From: Flavobacteriaceae bacterium
Lineage (GTDB): Bacteria > Bacteroidota > Bacteroidia > Flavobacteriales > Flavobacteriaceae
DNA: 64,000 nt
Reading direction: 5' to 3'
NCBI GenBank assembly: GCA_013214065.1
Contig: JABSPK010000015.1
Span: 1 to 64,000, forward strand
In this document: in pieces, positions 46,737-55,331 of the stretch
How the letters are laid out: every line of letters starts with the position of its first letter
Position numbering within the stretch: position 1 is the stretch's first letter
Program-made: the position numbers and the translations under genes
The notes under the pieces: generated by a model
What the model was told of the DNA's origin: nothing
Databases searched by the model: none
What the model saw: only the letters and a program-made list of their open reading frames with translations

Positions 46737-47363
46737 ATGCAAACCAGAAACATACATATTGCAATTGTCGAAGACGACGACGAAATCAGACAAACCATGA
46801 GGTTGATCATCGACGGTACGCCCGGGTTTTTCTGCAAACAATCCTTCCCTGATGGTGAATCGGCCTTATCGACCTTATGCGAGGTGGATGTGGATATCGT
46901 TTTGATGGACATCAACCTACCCGGTAAATCAGGTATTGAGGTCACCCGGATCTTGAAGTCGAAACAACCGGAACTCGATATCATTATGTTGACCGTTCAA
47001 TCAGATGATGATTCCATATTTGAATCGCTTTGTGCAGGAGCATCGGGGTATCTCTTAAAGGATACCAGCCCTGCCGACCTATTGGTCCATATAAGGGAAG
47101 TCCATGAAGGCGGTGCCCCAATGAGCGGTCAAATTGCCCGAAGGATCATCAATTCCTTTCGTATTATTGAAAACCCCCTTTCAACCCGAGAGACTGAAAT
47201 ATTGAAAATGCTAAGTAAGGGGATGAATTACAAAGAGATCGCAGAAGAAATTTTTCTTAGTCCCCACACCATTAAAACGCATATCAAGAACATCTACTCC
47301 AAGCTCCATGTCAACAATCGTGCAGAGGCCATTTACAAGGCCATAAAGCAGAAGTTGATTTAA
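46737..47363 (+). CDS. NarL/LuxR-type response regulator
   Basis: A 208-residue response regulator. The receiver domain (about 5-125) has the acidic cluster EDDDE, the phosphoacceptor Asp58 in VLMDINLPGKSG, Thr in MLTVQSDDD and Lys in GYLLKDTSPADL. The LuxR-type helix-turn-helix (about 145-205) reads LSTRETEILKMLSKGMNYKE and IFLSPHTIKTHIKNIYSKLH. It lies 23 bp after the kinase core and forms its cognate pair. The downstream OmpA-domain gene starts 93 bp later and may be a target. Confidence 0.95.
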   Translation: MQTRNIHIAIVEDDDEIRQTMRLIIDGTPGFFCKQSFPDGESALSTLCEVDVDIVLMDINLPGKSGIEVTRILKSKQPELDIIMLTVQSDDDSIFESLCAGASGYLLKDTSPADLLVHIREVHEGGAPMSGQIARRIINSFRIIENPLSTRETEILKMLSKGMNYKEIAEEIFLSPHTIKTHIKNIYSKLHVNNRAEAIYKAIKQKLI

Positions 47364-47456
47364 AACTTCATTCCGACTTGAGAAATACCACGTATGGGTG
47401 ATTGACGCAAAATGTTCTAAACCAGACATTTGGGTCGAATCAAAAATTTACAAACG

Positions 47457-48632
47457 ATGGGAATACAAGGAATCTTACGAACGGCGGGCGCGGTGGCCAT
47501 GCTGTTCGTATTCGCAAATGTCAATGGTCAAAACGTTTTCAAACGTGTTAAAAAGAAGGTTGAGGATAAAGCCGTAGATATCGTCGACAATGAATTGAAC
47601 GGCGACAAAAAGGAAGGGGAAAACCAAAAAAAGGAGGGCGATGGCGATACAATGACCTTGGGCAAAGCACAGGCCAATAAAATCGATCGCAATTTCATTG
47701 ATCGGTCCAATTTGATCTTTTATGATGATTTCGATAAAGAACGGGTCGGTGAATTTCCCAAGAAATGGAAGCAGATCAGCGGCACGGTCGCCTGTGCGGG
47801 ATTTTCAGTGAACAACAGCAACGAAGGGGTCGTTCAAATGGTATCGAACAAAAGCGCCATCAAACCGAACTTCGATACCGATGATTATTTAGGGGATTCG
47901 TTTAAAATCGAATTGGAACATTTCTTTTGGCAAAAAGGCAATGAAGCCTACATCATCGAATTATATGGATCGGCAAGTCCAAGGCCTGCCTATTCCATAT
48001 GGTTGCGGAGTACTAATGTAGCTCCGGGCTCAGACAATGTAGTCTATATGGCCGGCAAACAATCCCCTGGTTGGTATACCTCCCAGATTTCCTTCAATCA
48101 AGGTAACCTTAAGGTGATCGTTAACGGGCAACAATTGGTCAACAATCCAGATATCAAAATCCGTGAGCTAACCCATTTGGCCCTACGAACCCTTTCGCCT
48201 GGTTCTTCCAGTGGTGATGGATATACCAAGGCAAGGGTCAATCATTTCATGATTTCCAAAGGCGGGTTGCCCCTTTATGATCGTATCGTAATGAGTGGCA
48301 GGGTGGTCGTGCGCGATATCTATTTTGATACGAACAAGTACGTATTAAAACCCCGGTCTAATGAGGCTTTGGATAAAATTGTAGCCATGCTTAAGGAGCA
48401 TGAAGGAATGGAAGTCACAATTGAGGGGCATACCGATAGCAATGGAAGTGAGGCCTCCAACCTTATTTTATCAGAGAACAGAGCCAATGCCGTGCGTGAT
48501 TATTTGGTACGATCGGGGGTCAAAAGGTCGCGGTTATCCACTGTAGGTTATGGCGAAGAAAAACCCATCGACCCCAACGACAATGAAAAAGCATGGGCCT
48601 TGAACCGTCGGGTCGAGTTTGTGTTGCGATGA
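47457..48632 (+). CDS. OmpA-domain outer-membrane/periplasmic protein
   Basis: A 391-residue exported protein: signal peptide about 1-24 (AVAMLFVFANVNGQ), a charged Lys/Glu-rich spacer (about 25-65), a middle beta-sandwich-like domain (about 88-265, IFYDDFDKERVGEFPKKW and HFFWQKGNEAYIIELYGSA), and a C-terminal OmpA peptidoglycan-binding domain (about 275-391). The OmpA signature is visible as DIYFDTNKYVLKPRSNEALD, EGHTDSNGSEASNLILSENR and LNRRVEFVLR. It probably links the outer membrane to the cell wall while the middle domain binds a ligand. The ATG at 47457 fits the signal peptide; an upstream TTG would add nine polar residues. Confidence 0.88.
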   Translation: MGIQGILRTAGAVAMLFVFANVNGQNVFKRVKKKVEDKAVDIVDNELNGDKKEGENQKKEGDGDTMTLGKAQANKIDRNFIDRSNLIFYDDFDKERVGEFPKKWKQISGTVACAGFSVNNSNEGVVQMVSNKSAIKPNFDTDDYLGDSFKIELEHFFWQKGNEAYIIELYGSASPRPAYSIWLRSTNVAPGSDNVVYMAGKQSPGWYTSQISFNQGNLKVIVNGQQLVNNPDIKIRELTHLALRTLSPGSSSGDGYTKARVNHFMISKGGLPLYDRIVMSGRVVVRDIYFDTNKYVLKPRSNEALDKIVAMLKEHEGMEVTIEGHTDSNGSEASNLILSENRANAVRDYLVRSGVKRSRLSTVGYGEEKPIDPNDNEKAWALNRRVEFVLR

Positions 48633-48659
48633 TGGTTTTCTTTACCACTAAGGGAAGTT

Positions 48660-48677
48660 GGGAGGGGAAACCCTCCC
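48660..48677 (+). terminator. hairpin after the OmpA-domain gene, probable terminator
   Basis: GGGAGGG (48660-48666) pairs with CCCTCCC (48671-48677) on a GAAA tetraloop, 27 bases after the stop codon. The tail is only moderately T-rich (TATCTTTAT), so termination may be incomplete. Confidence 0.6.
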
Positions 48678-48707
48678 TATCTTTATAGCATTAAAACATG
48701 GTAAATC

Positions 48708-49120
48708 ATGAATTGTCGTAAAACCATAACCATTTTCATCGCAATCGTCTTGTTCGCATTGGTGCCATGGGCATGTAAGTAAAATCGACCAGCGAGCCCA
48801 AAGTCGAGGCCGAACAAAGCGATATTACCGATGTTGATACCGATTCCTTCGGAACCGAGTCGGTAGCGGATTGTGATGCGTTTTTAGAGCAATACGAGGC
48901 TTGGTCGAAAGACTACATCGCGTTTTTAGGAAAATACAAGGACAACCCCATAAAGGCGGTTACTTCACCGGAATATTCTGAAATGATGTTGCAGGCGTCT
49001 TCTTGGTCTCAGGATTGGCTCGAACTTTCGGTATCGTGCGCCCAGAACAGCTCTTACAACGATCGGGTCAATGAAATTTCGGATAGGATGCAAAAAATGG
49101 CCGAAGAACTGGGATATTAG
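48708..49120 (+). pseudogene. small lipoprotein gene with an apparent one-base frameshift
   Basis: The ATG at 48708 opens a clear lipoprotein signal (MNCRKTITIFIAIVLFALVP then WACK) that hits a stop codon at 48780-48782, right after the lipobox Cys and Lys. From about 48782 the -1 frame is open to the stop at 49118-49120 for about 112 codons. It reads STSEPKVEAEQSDITDVDTD, then EQYEAWSKDYIAFLGKYKDN and a helical Met/Gln-rich end. One added base near 48780 would give a continuous protein of about 136 residues. Either the gene is broken or there is a base error in the sequence. The function is unknown. Confidence 0.7.
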
Positions 49121-49272
49121 TCCTTTTTCGCGTCGAACTCCCGGCCATTGAGCAGCAGCTCATCTTCATCGGAAGGTGTCAACACGTCGAGGTCCTCGCC
49201 CTCGTCGTTGGTACAACTTCCAACGGCCATTCCCATAAATATCAAGGAAAGCAAGAGTAAAATAGTCTTCAT
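49117..49272 (-). CDS. small acidic lipoprotein, 51 residues
   Basis: Reading the minus strand from the ATG at 49270-49272 gives 51 codons: a signal MKTILLLLSLIFMGMAVGSC with lipobox Cys20, then an acidic mature part (TNDEGEDLDVLTPSDEDELL, then LNGREFDAKKD). The stop codon (49117-49119) overlaps the end of the convergent broken lipoprotein gene. The signal peptide and lipobox make it a likely real gene despite its size. The mature part is only about 31 residues. Role unknown. Confidence 0.7.
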   Translation of the reverse strand: MKTILLLLSLIFMGMAVGSCTNDEGEDLDVLTPSDEDELLLNGREFDAKKD

Positions 49273-49451
49273 TGTTCGGTAAAACTTGGGGTTCATACCT
49301 CAACTAACGTCAAATGCGGTGTGAATAGTACCTTTTAAGCCGGGTTTTGGACGAAGTGCACCAGATAAGGACTTGATCGCCATGGTTTAACCCTATGGTA
49401 TTCCTATAAGGCGTTTCGAATTTATGTATCTTCAAGAACCAATCCGAAATC

Positions 49452-51176
49452 ATGAAAAACAGACTCTTACTATTCGTGGTGGCCTTGGGCCTCATGGCTT
49501 GCAATTCGAAAACGAAAAATCCACAGGTTACGATCTCTTTCGCCGAATCCCTCGATATGGATTCCCTCGATGGACGATTACTGCTCATGTTCGCCGATAA
49601 TGACTTAAAGGAACCCAGGTTCCAGATCAATGCCGGGTTGAATGCCCAACCTATATTCGGTAAGGATGTCAGCGGCCTTCAGGCGGGTCAAGAAGTCCGA
49701 TTCGATCGTACGGTCTTCGGATTCCCTTATGAAGGTTTGGATCGGTTGCCCCCAGGGGAATATTGGGTACAAGTCCTTTTACATACTTATGAAACCTTTA
49801 ATTTGGCTACCGGTCATACGGTTCAATTGCCAATGGACAATGGTGAAGGACAACAGTGGAACCGTTCTCCAGGAAATCTGTATAGCACCCCGGTGAAGGT
49901 GACGATCGATGGAGAGGGCCCCCAAGACCTCCATATCGTAATGGATCAAGTGATCCCGCCGATTCCGGAGCCTGAGGATACCGATTGGATCAAGCACATC
50001 AAGATCAAGTCGGAACGTCTGTCCGAATTTTATGGAAGGGACATGTACTTAGGAGCCCATGTATTGCTTCCTAAGGGTTTCGAATCCCACCCCGAAGCTC
50101 AGTATCCTTTGATGATATTCCATGGCCATTTTCCTAGCGATTTCGGTGGTTTTCGAACCGTTCCCCCCGATGCCGATATGGAACCGGAATATTCGGCACG
50201 CTTCAACGTAGAAGGTTATAATATCATCCAACAACAGGAAGCTTATGATTTTTATAGCCGCTGGAACGAATCGGATTTTCCACGATTTTTGATCATCGAA
50301 ATCCAACATCCCACACCTTACTATGACGATTCCTATGCCGTGAATTCAGCCAGCCAGGGTCCATATGGGGATGCCATTACGTATGAACTGATTCCATATA
50401 TTGAAAAAGAGTTCAGGGGTATTGGCGAAGGATGGGCCCGTTTTCTATATGGTGGATCGACCGGCGGCTGGGAAGCCCTGGCCGTGCAGGTCAAGTATCC
50501 AGAAGCCTACAACGGTTGCTTTGCCGCTTGTCCGGATCCCATTGATTTCAGGGCGTATTGTCTGACCAATATCTATGAAGACCGGAATGCCTATTACTAC
50601 GACAGCGCCCACAAACGTATAGAGGTGCCCGCGCATCGCGATTACCTGGGCCAAGTACATACAACGATCAAAGAATACAATCATTTGGAACTCGTCTTGG
50701 GATCGAAATCGAGGTCAGGACAACAATGGGATATTTGGGAAGCTACCTACTCGCCTCAAGGTGCCGATGGCTACCCCCAACGACTCTGGAACAAGATGAG
50801 CGGTGAAATCAACCCGGAAGTGGCTGCCTATTGGAAAGAAAACTACGATCTCAAACACATTTTGGAACGTGATTGGGATGCATTGGGCCCTCAATTGAAA
50901 GGAAAAATCCATATTTATTGTGGTGATATGGACAATTACTATCTCAACAATGCGGTCTACCTTATGGAAGACTTTCTCGAGAGTACCACCGATCCGTATT
51001 ATGAAGGCGAGGTCTTATATGGCGATCGGGCCGAACATTGTTGGAACGGTGATCCCGAGCTTCCGAACCATCTCAGCCGCTTGCGTTACAATAGCATGTA
51101 CGTCCCAAAAATCATGGAACGGATCGCAAAATCAGCCCCGGCAGGGGCCGATTTGACCAGTTGGCGTTATCGATAA
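49452..51176 (+). CDS. alpha/beta-hydrolase (putative esterase) lipoprotein
   Basis: A 574-residue lipoprotein with lipobox LGLMAC (Cys17). An N-terminal beta-rich domain (about 20-170, containing FGFPYEGLDRLPPGEYWVQV) precedes a putative esterase domain (about 200-560). The nucleophile Ser is in LYGGSTGGWEAL (about 336), with acid and base candidates in IYCGDMDNYYLNN (about 493) and DRAEHCWNG (about 530). YPLMIFHGHFPSDFGG and DFPRFLIIEIQHPTPYYDDS resemble esterase family D. It would act at the cell envelope or outside. Substrate unknown. It is preceded by 180 bp holding the divergent 51-residue lipoprotein start. Confidence 0.85.
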   Translation: MKNRLLLFVVALGLMACNSKTKNPQVTISFAESLDMDSLDGRLLLMFADNDLKEPRFQINAGLNAQPIFGKDVSGLQAGQEVRFDRTVFGFPYEGLDRLPPGEYWVQVLLHTYETFNLATGHTVQLPMDNGEGQQWNRSPGNLYSTPVKVTIDGEGPQDLHIVMDQVIPPIPEPEDTDWIKHIKIKSERLSEFYGRDMYLGAHVLLPKGFESHPEAQYPLMIFHGHFPSDFGGFRTVPPDADMEPEYSARFNVEGYNIIQQQEAYDFYSRWNESDFPRFLIIEIQHPTPYYDDSYAVNSASQGPYGDAITYELIPYIEKEFRGIGEGWARFLYGGSTGGWEALAVQVKYPEAYNGCFAACPDPIDFRAYCLTNIYEDRNAYYYDSAHKRIEVPAHRDYLGQVHTTIKEYNHLELVLGSKSRSGQQWDIWEATYSPQGADGYPQRLWNKMSGEINPEVAAYWKENYDLKHILERDWDALGPQLKGKIHIYCGDMDNYYLNNAVYLMEDFLESTTDPYYEGEVLYGDRAEHCWNGDPELPNHLSRLRYNSMYVPKIMERIAKSAPAGADLTSWRYR

Positions 51177-51246
51177 GTAAAAAACCTAATCCCTTCATTT
51201 TCAATATACATCGGTAACAATACGTTCCAAGATGTAGCTTAAAAAG

Positions 51247-51270
51247 CGACCCAATACCTGTTTTGGGTCG
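51247..51270. repeat. inverted repeat between the esterase gene and the next operon
   Basis: CGACCCAA (51247-51254) pairs with TTGGGTCG (51263-51270) around eight bases. The T-run is on the left arm (AAAAAG at 51241-51246), so it looks like a terminator for the minus strand, where no gene is present. On the + strand it has no T-run. It may weakly terminate the esterase transcript or be an operator. Confidence 0.35.
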
Positions 51271-51317
51271 ACCGGCATCCCCGTTTTTGTGAAGTTTGGT
51301 CCCATAAAATAAAAATC

Positions 51318-51821
51318 ATGAAACAAGTATGCTGGTCATTATTGATGTTTGGTTTCCTGGGATGGGGACAACAAGCATGGACCGATCGAAACAGGATCTA
51401 TCCCGATAAATTGAAACAGCTCCCAGTAGCTTTAACCTTGTACCATACGCCCAACCCAGACCATCCGGAACCTTCCGATAGCGATGGTGTGGCCTATGAA
51501 TGGGTGCACGAAACCTGTATCACTCCATTACGCTCCGATCTGCAGGTCGTCGAAGTCGGCAGTTTCATTTGGACCAAGGCCAACGGCTGGATCCAAAATA
51601 TGGAATTAGGGAAACGGGAATTCAAAAAAAGGTTCGGGGCTACGGCTTCTAAATTGATCAAAGGGAAAACGTATTGCTATCCTAAGAACACCCGACTGGG
51701 CAACCAATTGTTCGCCGGTGATGCCCTTTGGTATGTACTGGCCGAAGACCAAGAAGGACAACGCTATAAAGGCGTGGGTATTATTGAAACGGAAGCGACA
51801 TTGAAAATAGACGAACCATGA
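51318..51821 (+). CDS. secreted protein of unknown function
   Basis: A 167-residue protein with a short hydrophobic leader (about 5-18, CWSLLMFGFLGWGQ) that may be a signal peptide. The rest has no motif that I can name. NPDHPEPSDSDGVAYEWVHE, SFIWTKANGWIQNMELGKRE and GNQLFAGDALWYVLAEDQEG suggest a compact beta-containing domain. Its stop overlaps the YceI gene start by 4 bases (ATGA), so the two are translated together. It is the first gene of a three-gene unit with the YceI and membrane-AraC genes. Confidence 0.65.
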   Translation: MKQVCWSLLMFGFLGWGQQAWTDRNRIYPDKLKQLPVALTLYHTPNPDHPEPSDSDGVAYEWVHETCITPLRSDLQVVEVGSFIWTKANGWIQNMELGKREFKKRFGATASKLIKGKTYCYPKNTRLGNQLFAGDALWYVLAEDQEGQRYKGVGIIETEATLKIDEP

Positions 51822-52372
51822 AGAAGCGCTATTGGATAACGGCACTTTGTTTGCTGCTGACCTTGGTTTCAAAGGCACAATTCGAAGTAGTGGCCAAAAA
51901 CAGTACGATACAATGGACCGGTTATGGAGCGATTGGCAACTACAGCCTCTCAGGGGATCTCAAGATAAAAAGTGGTGCTTTTGAAACTTACGAAAGTGGC
52001 GTGTTGAAACAAGGATCGGTGGTTTTCGATATGAAAACCATTTCCCATGACAATAAGACCTTGGTCAAACACTTGAAGAGCGATGATTTTTTTGCGGTCA
52101 AACAATACCCAACGGCCCGTTTCGAAATAGATTCCGTAAATTCCGAAAACCTGATCGGGCGATTGACGATGCGAGGTATTACCAAGAACATCGAGGTTCC
52201 ATATACTTTGGTGGGTGCCGGTGAAACGCTACTACTGAAGGGCAAGGTACTGGTCGACCGTACGGGTTTCGGCATTCGCTATAATTCATCAAGTTTTTTT
52301 AAGAACTTGGGGTCGAATGCCATAAAGAATGATTTCGAGGTGATCTTTGAATTGGAATTGACAGCACGCTAA
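51818..52372 (+). CDS. YceI-family lipid-binding protein
   Basis: A 184-residue periplasmic protein of the YceI family, whose members bind isoprenoid lipids in a lipocalin-like barrel. A signal peptide (about 1-21, LCLLLTLVSKAQF) is followed by NSTIQWTGYGAIGNYSLSGD, KTISHDNKTLVKHLKSDDFF, VKQYPTARFEIDS and GRLTMRGITKNIEVPYTL, the standard YceI pattern. Coupled to the gene upstream by a 4-base overlap; the AraC-type gene follows after 3 bases. Confidence 0.93.
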   Translation: MKKRYWITALCLLLTLVSKAQFEVVAKNSTIQWTGYGAIGNYSLSGDLKIKSGAFETYESGVLKQGSVVFDMKTISHDNKTLVKHLKSDDFFAVKQYPTARFEIDSVNSENLIGRLTMRGITKNIEVPYTLVGAGETLLLKGKVLVDRTGFGIRYNSSSFFKNLGSNAIKNDFEVIFELELTAR

Positions 52373-52375
52373 CGG

Positions 52376-53488
52376 ATGCAAATCGGCTTTGATTTTTTCG
52401 TGGTTTTTCTGGGGATGATCATTTCCTCCGGTATTTTTGCCGGTTCCCTGTTATTGATCAGTAAGACCAACGCCCTTGCCAATCGGTTTTTGGGATTGTT
52501 GGTCTTCGGATTCTCCTTATGGCTATGCGATTCTTTTTTTTCCTTGGCGGGAATCTATCGCCAGAATCCGAACTACTATTTTCTACCCATTTATTTTTCT
52601 TTAGGGTTCGGTCCGCTCATCTACTTTTATACCCGTTCGTTGGTCTTTGAAAGGCCGCGGTTTTCCCGTGTTGACTTGCTACATTTCGTTCCGGTATTCT
52701 TACAGTTGCTTTTGTATTTGATCTTACGAATGGGGGACTATGGCTTTCGAAGGTGGTTTTGGATGGAGGTCCACGAGCCTTATACTTACAACCTGGAGTT
52801 CAATCTCTCTTTATTATCGTTGGTCATATATCTTTTCAAGTCGTATCGTTTGCTGGGCGGCTATCAAACCTGGATCAAAGACCAGTTTTCGGAAATTTCG
52901 AAAATCAACCTGGACTGGTTACGGAAGTTCTTTGTTGCGATGATCATTTTGAGCTTTTTCTGGTTTTTGGAAGCCCTTTTGCGTACCCTGTTCGATTACT
53001 TTCCGGATGCTATTTTTACAGCATTCCCGATGGGTGTCCTGGTGTTGTTCCTCGCTGCCGGTGGCTTGAGGCAACATCACGTAGGCGGTACCTTAAAGAT
53101 GGCCATAGATCCCGGAAGACCAATGACACCCCCAATAGATCAGCAGGTTTTGCAGTCGATAGTCGAAGCCATGGAAAAGCGCCGATATTTTCTAGATCCG
53201 GAGCTAAGCTTGAAGACCTTCTCGCAACAGGTCGGCCTGAATGACCGCGTGGTTTCGAATACCATAAATGGCGGATTGAAAATGCCCTTTATCGATTTTG
53301 TGAACAAGCATCGCATCGATGCTTTTATGCAACTGTCGAAAACCGAAGAGGTCAATCGCTTGTCTTTGTTGGGGATGGCCCTCGAATCGGGATTCAATTC
53401 GAAGTCGACTTTCAATCGGGTCTTCAAGAAAATGACCGGTGAGAGTCCGTCACAACACCTGCGACGTCAAGCAGGTCGATCTAGGTAG
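52376..53488 (+). CDS. membrane-anchored AraC-family transcription regulator
   Basis: A 370-residue protein with about seven membrane segments in the first 220 residues (for example [57 protein letters not shown]). The C-terminal AraC-type DNA-binding domain (about 260-366) has [40 protein letters not shown] and [20 protein letters not shown] with [15 protein letters not shown]. The membrane part presumably senses something in the envelope and the DNA-binding domain responds directly. It is likely co-transcribed with the YceI gene and is its probable regulator. The last 8 bases overlap the convergent VOC gene. Confidence 0.92.
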   Translation: MQIGFDFFVVFLGMIISSGIFAGSLLLISKTNALANRFLGLLVFGFSLWLCDSFFSLAGIYRQNPNYYFLPIYFSLGFGPLIYFYTRSLVFERPRFSRVDLLHFVPVFLQLLLYLILRMGDYGFRRWFWMEVHEPYTYNLEFNLSLLSLVIYLFKSYRLLGGYQTWIKDQFSEISKINLDWLRKFFVAMIILSFFWFLEALLRTLFDYFPDAIFTAFPMGVLVLFLAAGGLRQHHVGGTLKMAIDPGRPMTPPIDQQVLQSIVEAMEKRRYFLDPELSLKTFSQQVGLNDRVVSNTINGGLKMPFIDFVNKHRIDAFMQLSKTEEVNRLSLLGMALESGFNSKSTFNRVFKKMTGESPSQHLRRQAGRSR

Positions 53489-53903
53489 CGAACAACTGGC
53501 CGATATCTTTGAAGGCCTTGAATTCCAGTGCATTTCCGGCGGGATCCAAAAAGAACATGGTCGCCTGCTCTCCAACTTCACCTTCGAAACGGACGTAGGG
53601 CTCGATCACAAACCCGACGCCTTTCGATTGCAACCGTTGGGCAAAACTTTCAAATGTCTCCCAGGGCAATACGACCCCATAGTGGGGTACCGGCACGGCC
53701 TTGCCATCGACGGCATTGGTATGCAGCGCTTCTTCTGATTTCGGTTTGTAATGGATGACCACTTGGTGGCCGAACAAATTGAAGTCGACCCAATGATCAC
53801 TGCTACGGCCTTCGGAACATCCTAGGACCTCACGGTAAAAAGTCCGGCATTCCTCCAGGTTGTGGACCGGTATGGCAACGTGGAACGGGGCTATTGTACT
53901 CAT
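53481..53903 (-). CDS. VOC (glyoxalase/dioxygenase-like) family protein
   Basis: A 140-residue protein of the vicinal oxygen chelate superfamily with two beta-alpha-beta-beta-beta modules. [20 protein letters not shown] at the N terminus offers the first metal-ligand His. HQVVIHYK and [20 protein letters not shown] follow, then the C-terminal [18 protein letters not shown], with Glu as the probable last metal ligand. The reaction is not predictable from the fold alone. It is downstream of the alpha/beta-hydrolase gene on the same strand (25 bp) and probably co-transcribed. Confidence 0.88.
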   Translation of the reverse strand: MSTIAPFHVAIPVHNLEECRTFYREVLGCSEGRSSDHWVDFNLFGHQVVIHYKPKSEEALHTNAVDGKAVPVPHYGVVLPWETFESFAQRLQSKGVGFVIEPYVRFEGEVGEQATMFFLDPAGNALEFKAFKDIGQLFAT

Positions 53904-53928
53904 GCCCTAAAAATAAGCAATTTACCGC

Positions 53929-54810
53929 CTAGATGGCATTCAAAGGTGCCGTCTCGTTTTGGGTCTTGAAGTTGCCTTGTAAAAAAGAGACGATTTGATC
54001 GTTGACTGCGGGTTGGTGCATCGAATGGCCGAGGCCTTTGGTCAAGACCAATTGGCTTCCTTTCCAATGCTCATGCACCTTTATAGATGCTCCTACAGGT
54101 ACTTGCAGATCGTCTTCGTCGTGGAATAACAAGCCTTCTTTGGTGTTTTTCACCACGAATCGTGCACATGAGAATTCGTTGAAATAAAACCCCAACCATT
54201 CCTTTAACCGTTTGTTCATGGCGGCTCGCACATGGTCATTGAAGCCTAGTAAGGCTTGATAGTGTTCCATGAACTGCTCGAATTCACAGGGGGCACCCAC
54301 TGTGACGATACGTTTTAGTGTCGATTCAGCGTCCAAAAAATGAGTGTAATGTATGGTCATGCCTCCCACCGAATGTGCTACGGCATGATCCGGTCGGTAG
54401 CGATCAAGGATCACACGGGTGACCTCGGCATACAGCGGAACATGGAGTCGTTTTCCACTAGAGTATCCATGACCTGGGGCATCAAAGGCATATATGGAAA
54501 AGTCGTGTTCCTGAAGTTTTTGAATGAGGTTGCGCCAGCGAAAAGTGTTGCTTTCCCAACCGTGCATCAATAGAATTGTTGGTCCGTTACCAGGCCAATG
54601 GTAGGTTTGGATGTCATGTCCGGCAGCCGAAATCCGCTCCAATTTCGCGGCGTCGAGATACGGGGCTTGTTTGGGTAGGATCCGTCCCTTGCGAATCGTA
54701 CAAAAAACATCGAACGATTTCTTGGCGGCTCCTGTAGGGTCGATCAACACCCAGACGTTGAAGAGTTTACCATACGCCAATGGAAGATAGCGTACTATGA
54801 ATTTTTTCAT
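53929..54810 (-). CDS. alpha/beta hydrolase
   Basis: A 293-residue cytoplasmic alpha/beta-fold hydrolase. The oxyanion region is GPTILLMHGWESNTFRWRNL. The nucleophile Ser is in AVAHSVGGMTIHY (about residue 145). The Asp is in LFHDEDDLQVPVG and the His in TKGLGHSMHQPAV, the order expected for the family. Substrate unknown. It is divergent from a HxlR-type regulator, and two GTAACTT repeats lie just upstream of its start codon, which makes it the likely target of that regulator. Confidence 0.9.
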   Translation of the reverse strand: MKKFIVRYLPLAYGKLFNVWVLIDPTGAAKKSFDVFCTIRKGRILPKQAPYLDAAKLERISAAGHDIQTYHWPGNGPTILLMHGWESNTFRWRNLIQKLQEHDFSIYAFDAPGHGYSSGKRLHVPLYAEVTRVILDRYRPDHAVAHSVGGMTIHYTHFLDAESTLKRIVTVGAPCEFEQFMEHYQALLGFNDHVRAAMNKRLKEWLGFYFNEFSCARFVVKNTKEGLLFHDEDDLQVPVGASIKVHEHWKGSQLVLTKGLGHSMHQPAVNDQIVSFLQGNFKTQNETAPLNAI

Positions 54811-54814
54811 TTTG

Positions 54815-54872
54815 GTAACTTTTAGTAACTTACTCTTTAATTGAAACTAAAAATACACCATTATTGGGTAAC
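54815..54872. promoter_or_regulatory. GTAAC repeats, possible HxlR operator
   Basis: GTAACTT occurs at 54815-54821 and 54825-54831, exactly one helical turn apart, and GTAAC again at 54868-54872, in the 98-bp divergent region. The first two lie immediately upstream of the hydrolase start codon. Confidence 0.5.
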
Positions 54873-54908
54873 AAAAAAGGGGTGAATCGTTGAAAACCAA
54901 GTGCGTTT

Positions 54909-55331
54909 ATGGAAACTGTTGTTGAAAATCAGAAACTTAGGACCGTAAAAAAGTTGGAAAAAATGTTTGGGCATATTGATTACAAGCATCCACCTGAACT
55001 TTGTCCGGTACGTGACGTCATGTCGGTGGCCTCCGATCAATGGAGCACCCTGATCTTACTTTGGTTGGGCTATTTCCCCGTATTGCGTTTCAACAAACTC
55101 AAAAAATACGTGTATGGCATATCGAACAAAGTGTTGAGTCAGCGCCTAAAGGTGCTTGAAGCCGATGGGTATATCCAACGTAAGGCTTATGCCGAAGTGC
55201 CGATACGGGTCGAATACCGCCTGACCGATTTCGGCCAGAGCTACGTGGAGCGTTTGTTGGAGCTCACCGAGTGGATGCAAAAGAACAGCCCTAAGGTTTT
55301 GGCCAATAGGGAGCGTTATGGTTTGGATTGA
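54909..55331 (+). CDS. HxlR-family transcriptional regulator
   Basis: A 140-residue winged helix-turn-helix protein. The family pattern is CPVRDVMSVASDQWSTLILL, FNKLKKYVYGISNKVLSQRL (recognition region), VLEADGYIQRKAYAEVPIRV and EYRLTDFGQSYVERLLEL. HxlR proteins often control an adjacent divergent gene and respond to aldehydes or reactive electrophiles, in some cases through the Cys near the N terminus, which is present here in LCPVRD. The divergent alpha/beta hydrolase plus VOC pair is the likely regulon. Its last 16 bases overlap the convergent gene at 55316. Confidence 0.92.
   Translation: METVVENQKLRTVKKLEKMFGHIDYKHPPELCPVRDVMSVASDQWSTLILLWLGYFPVLRFNKLKKYVYGISNKVLSQRLKVLEADGYIQRKAYAEVPIRVEYRLTDFGQSYVERLLELTEWMQKNSPKVLANRERYGLD

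Noticed and set aside
51247-51270. Terminator for a minus-strand gene
   Set aside because: The stem has its T-run on the minus strand, but no minus-strand gene ends here; kept only as an inverted repeat.
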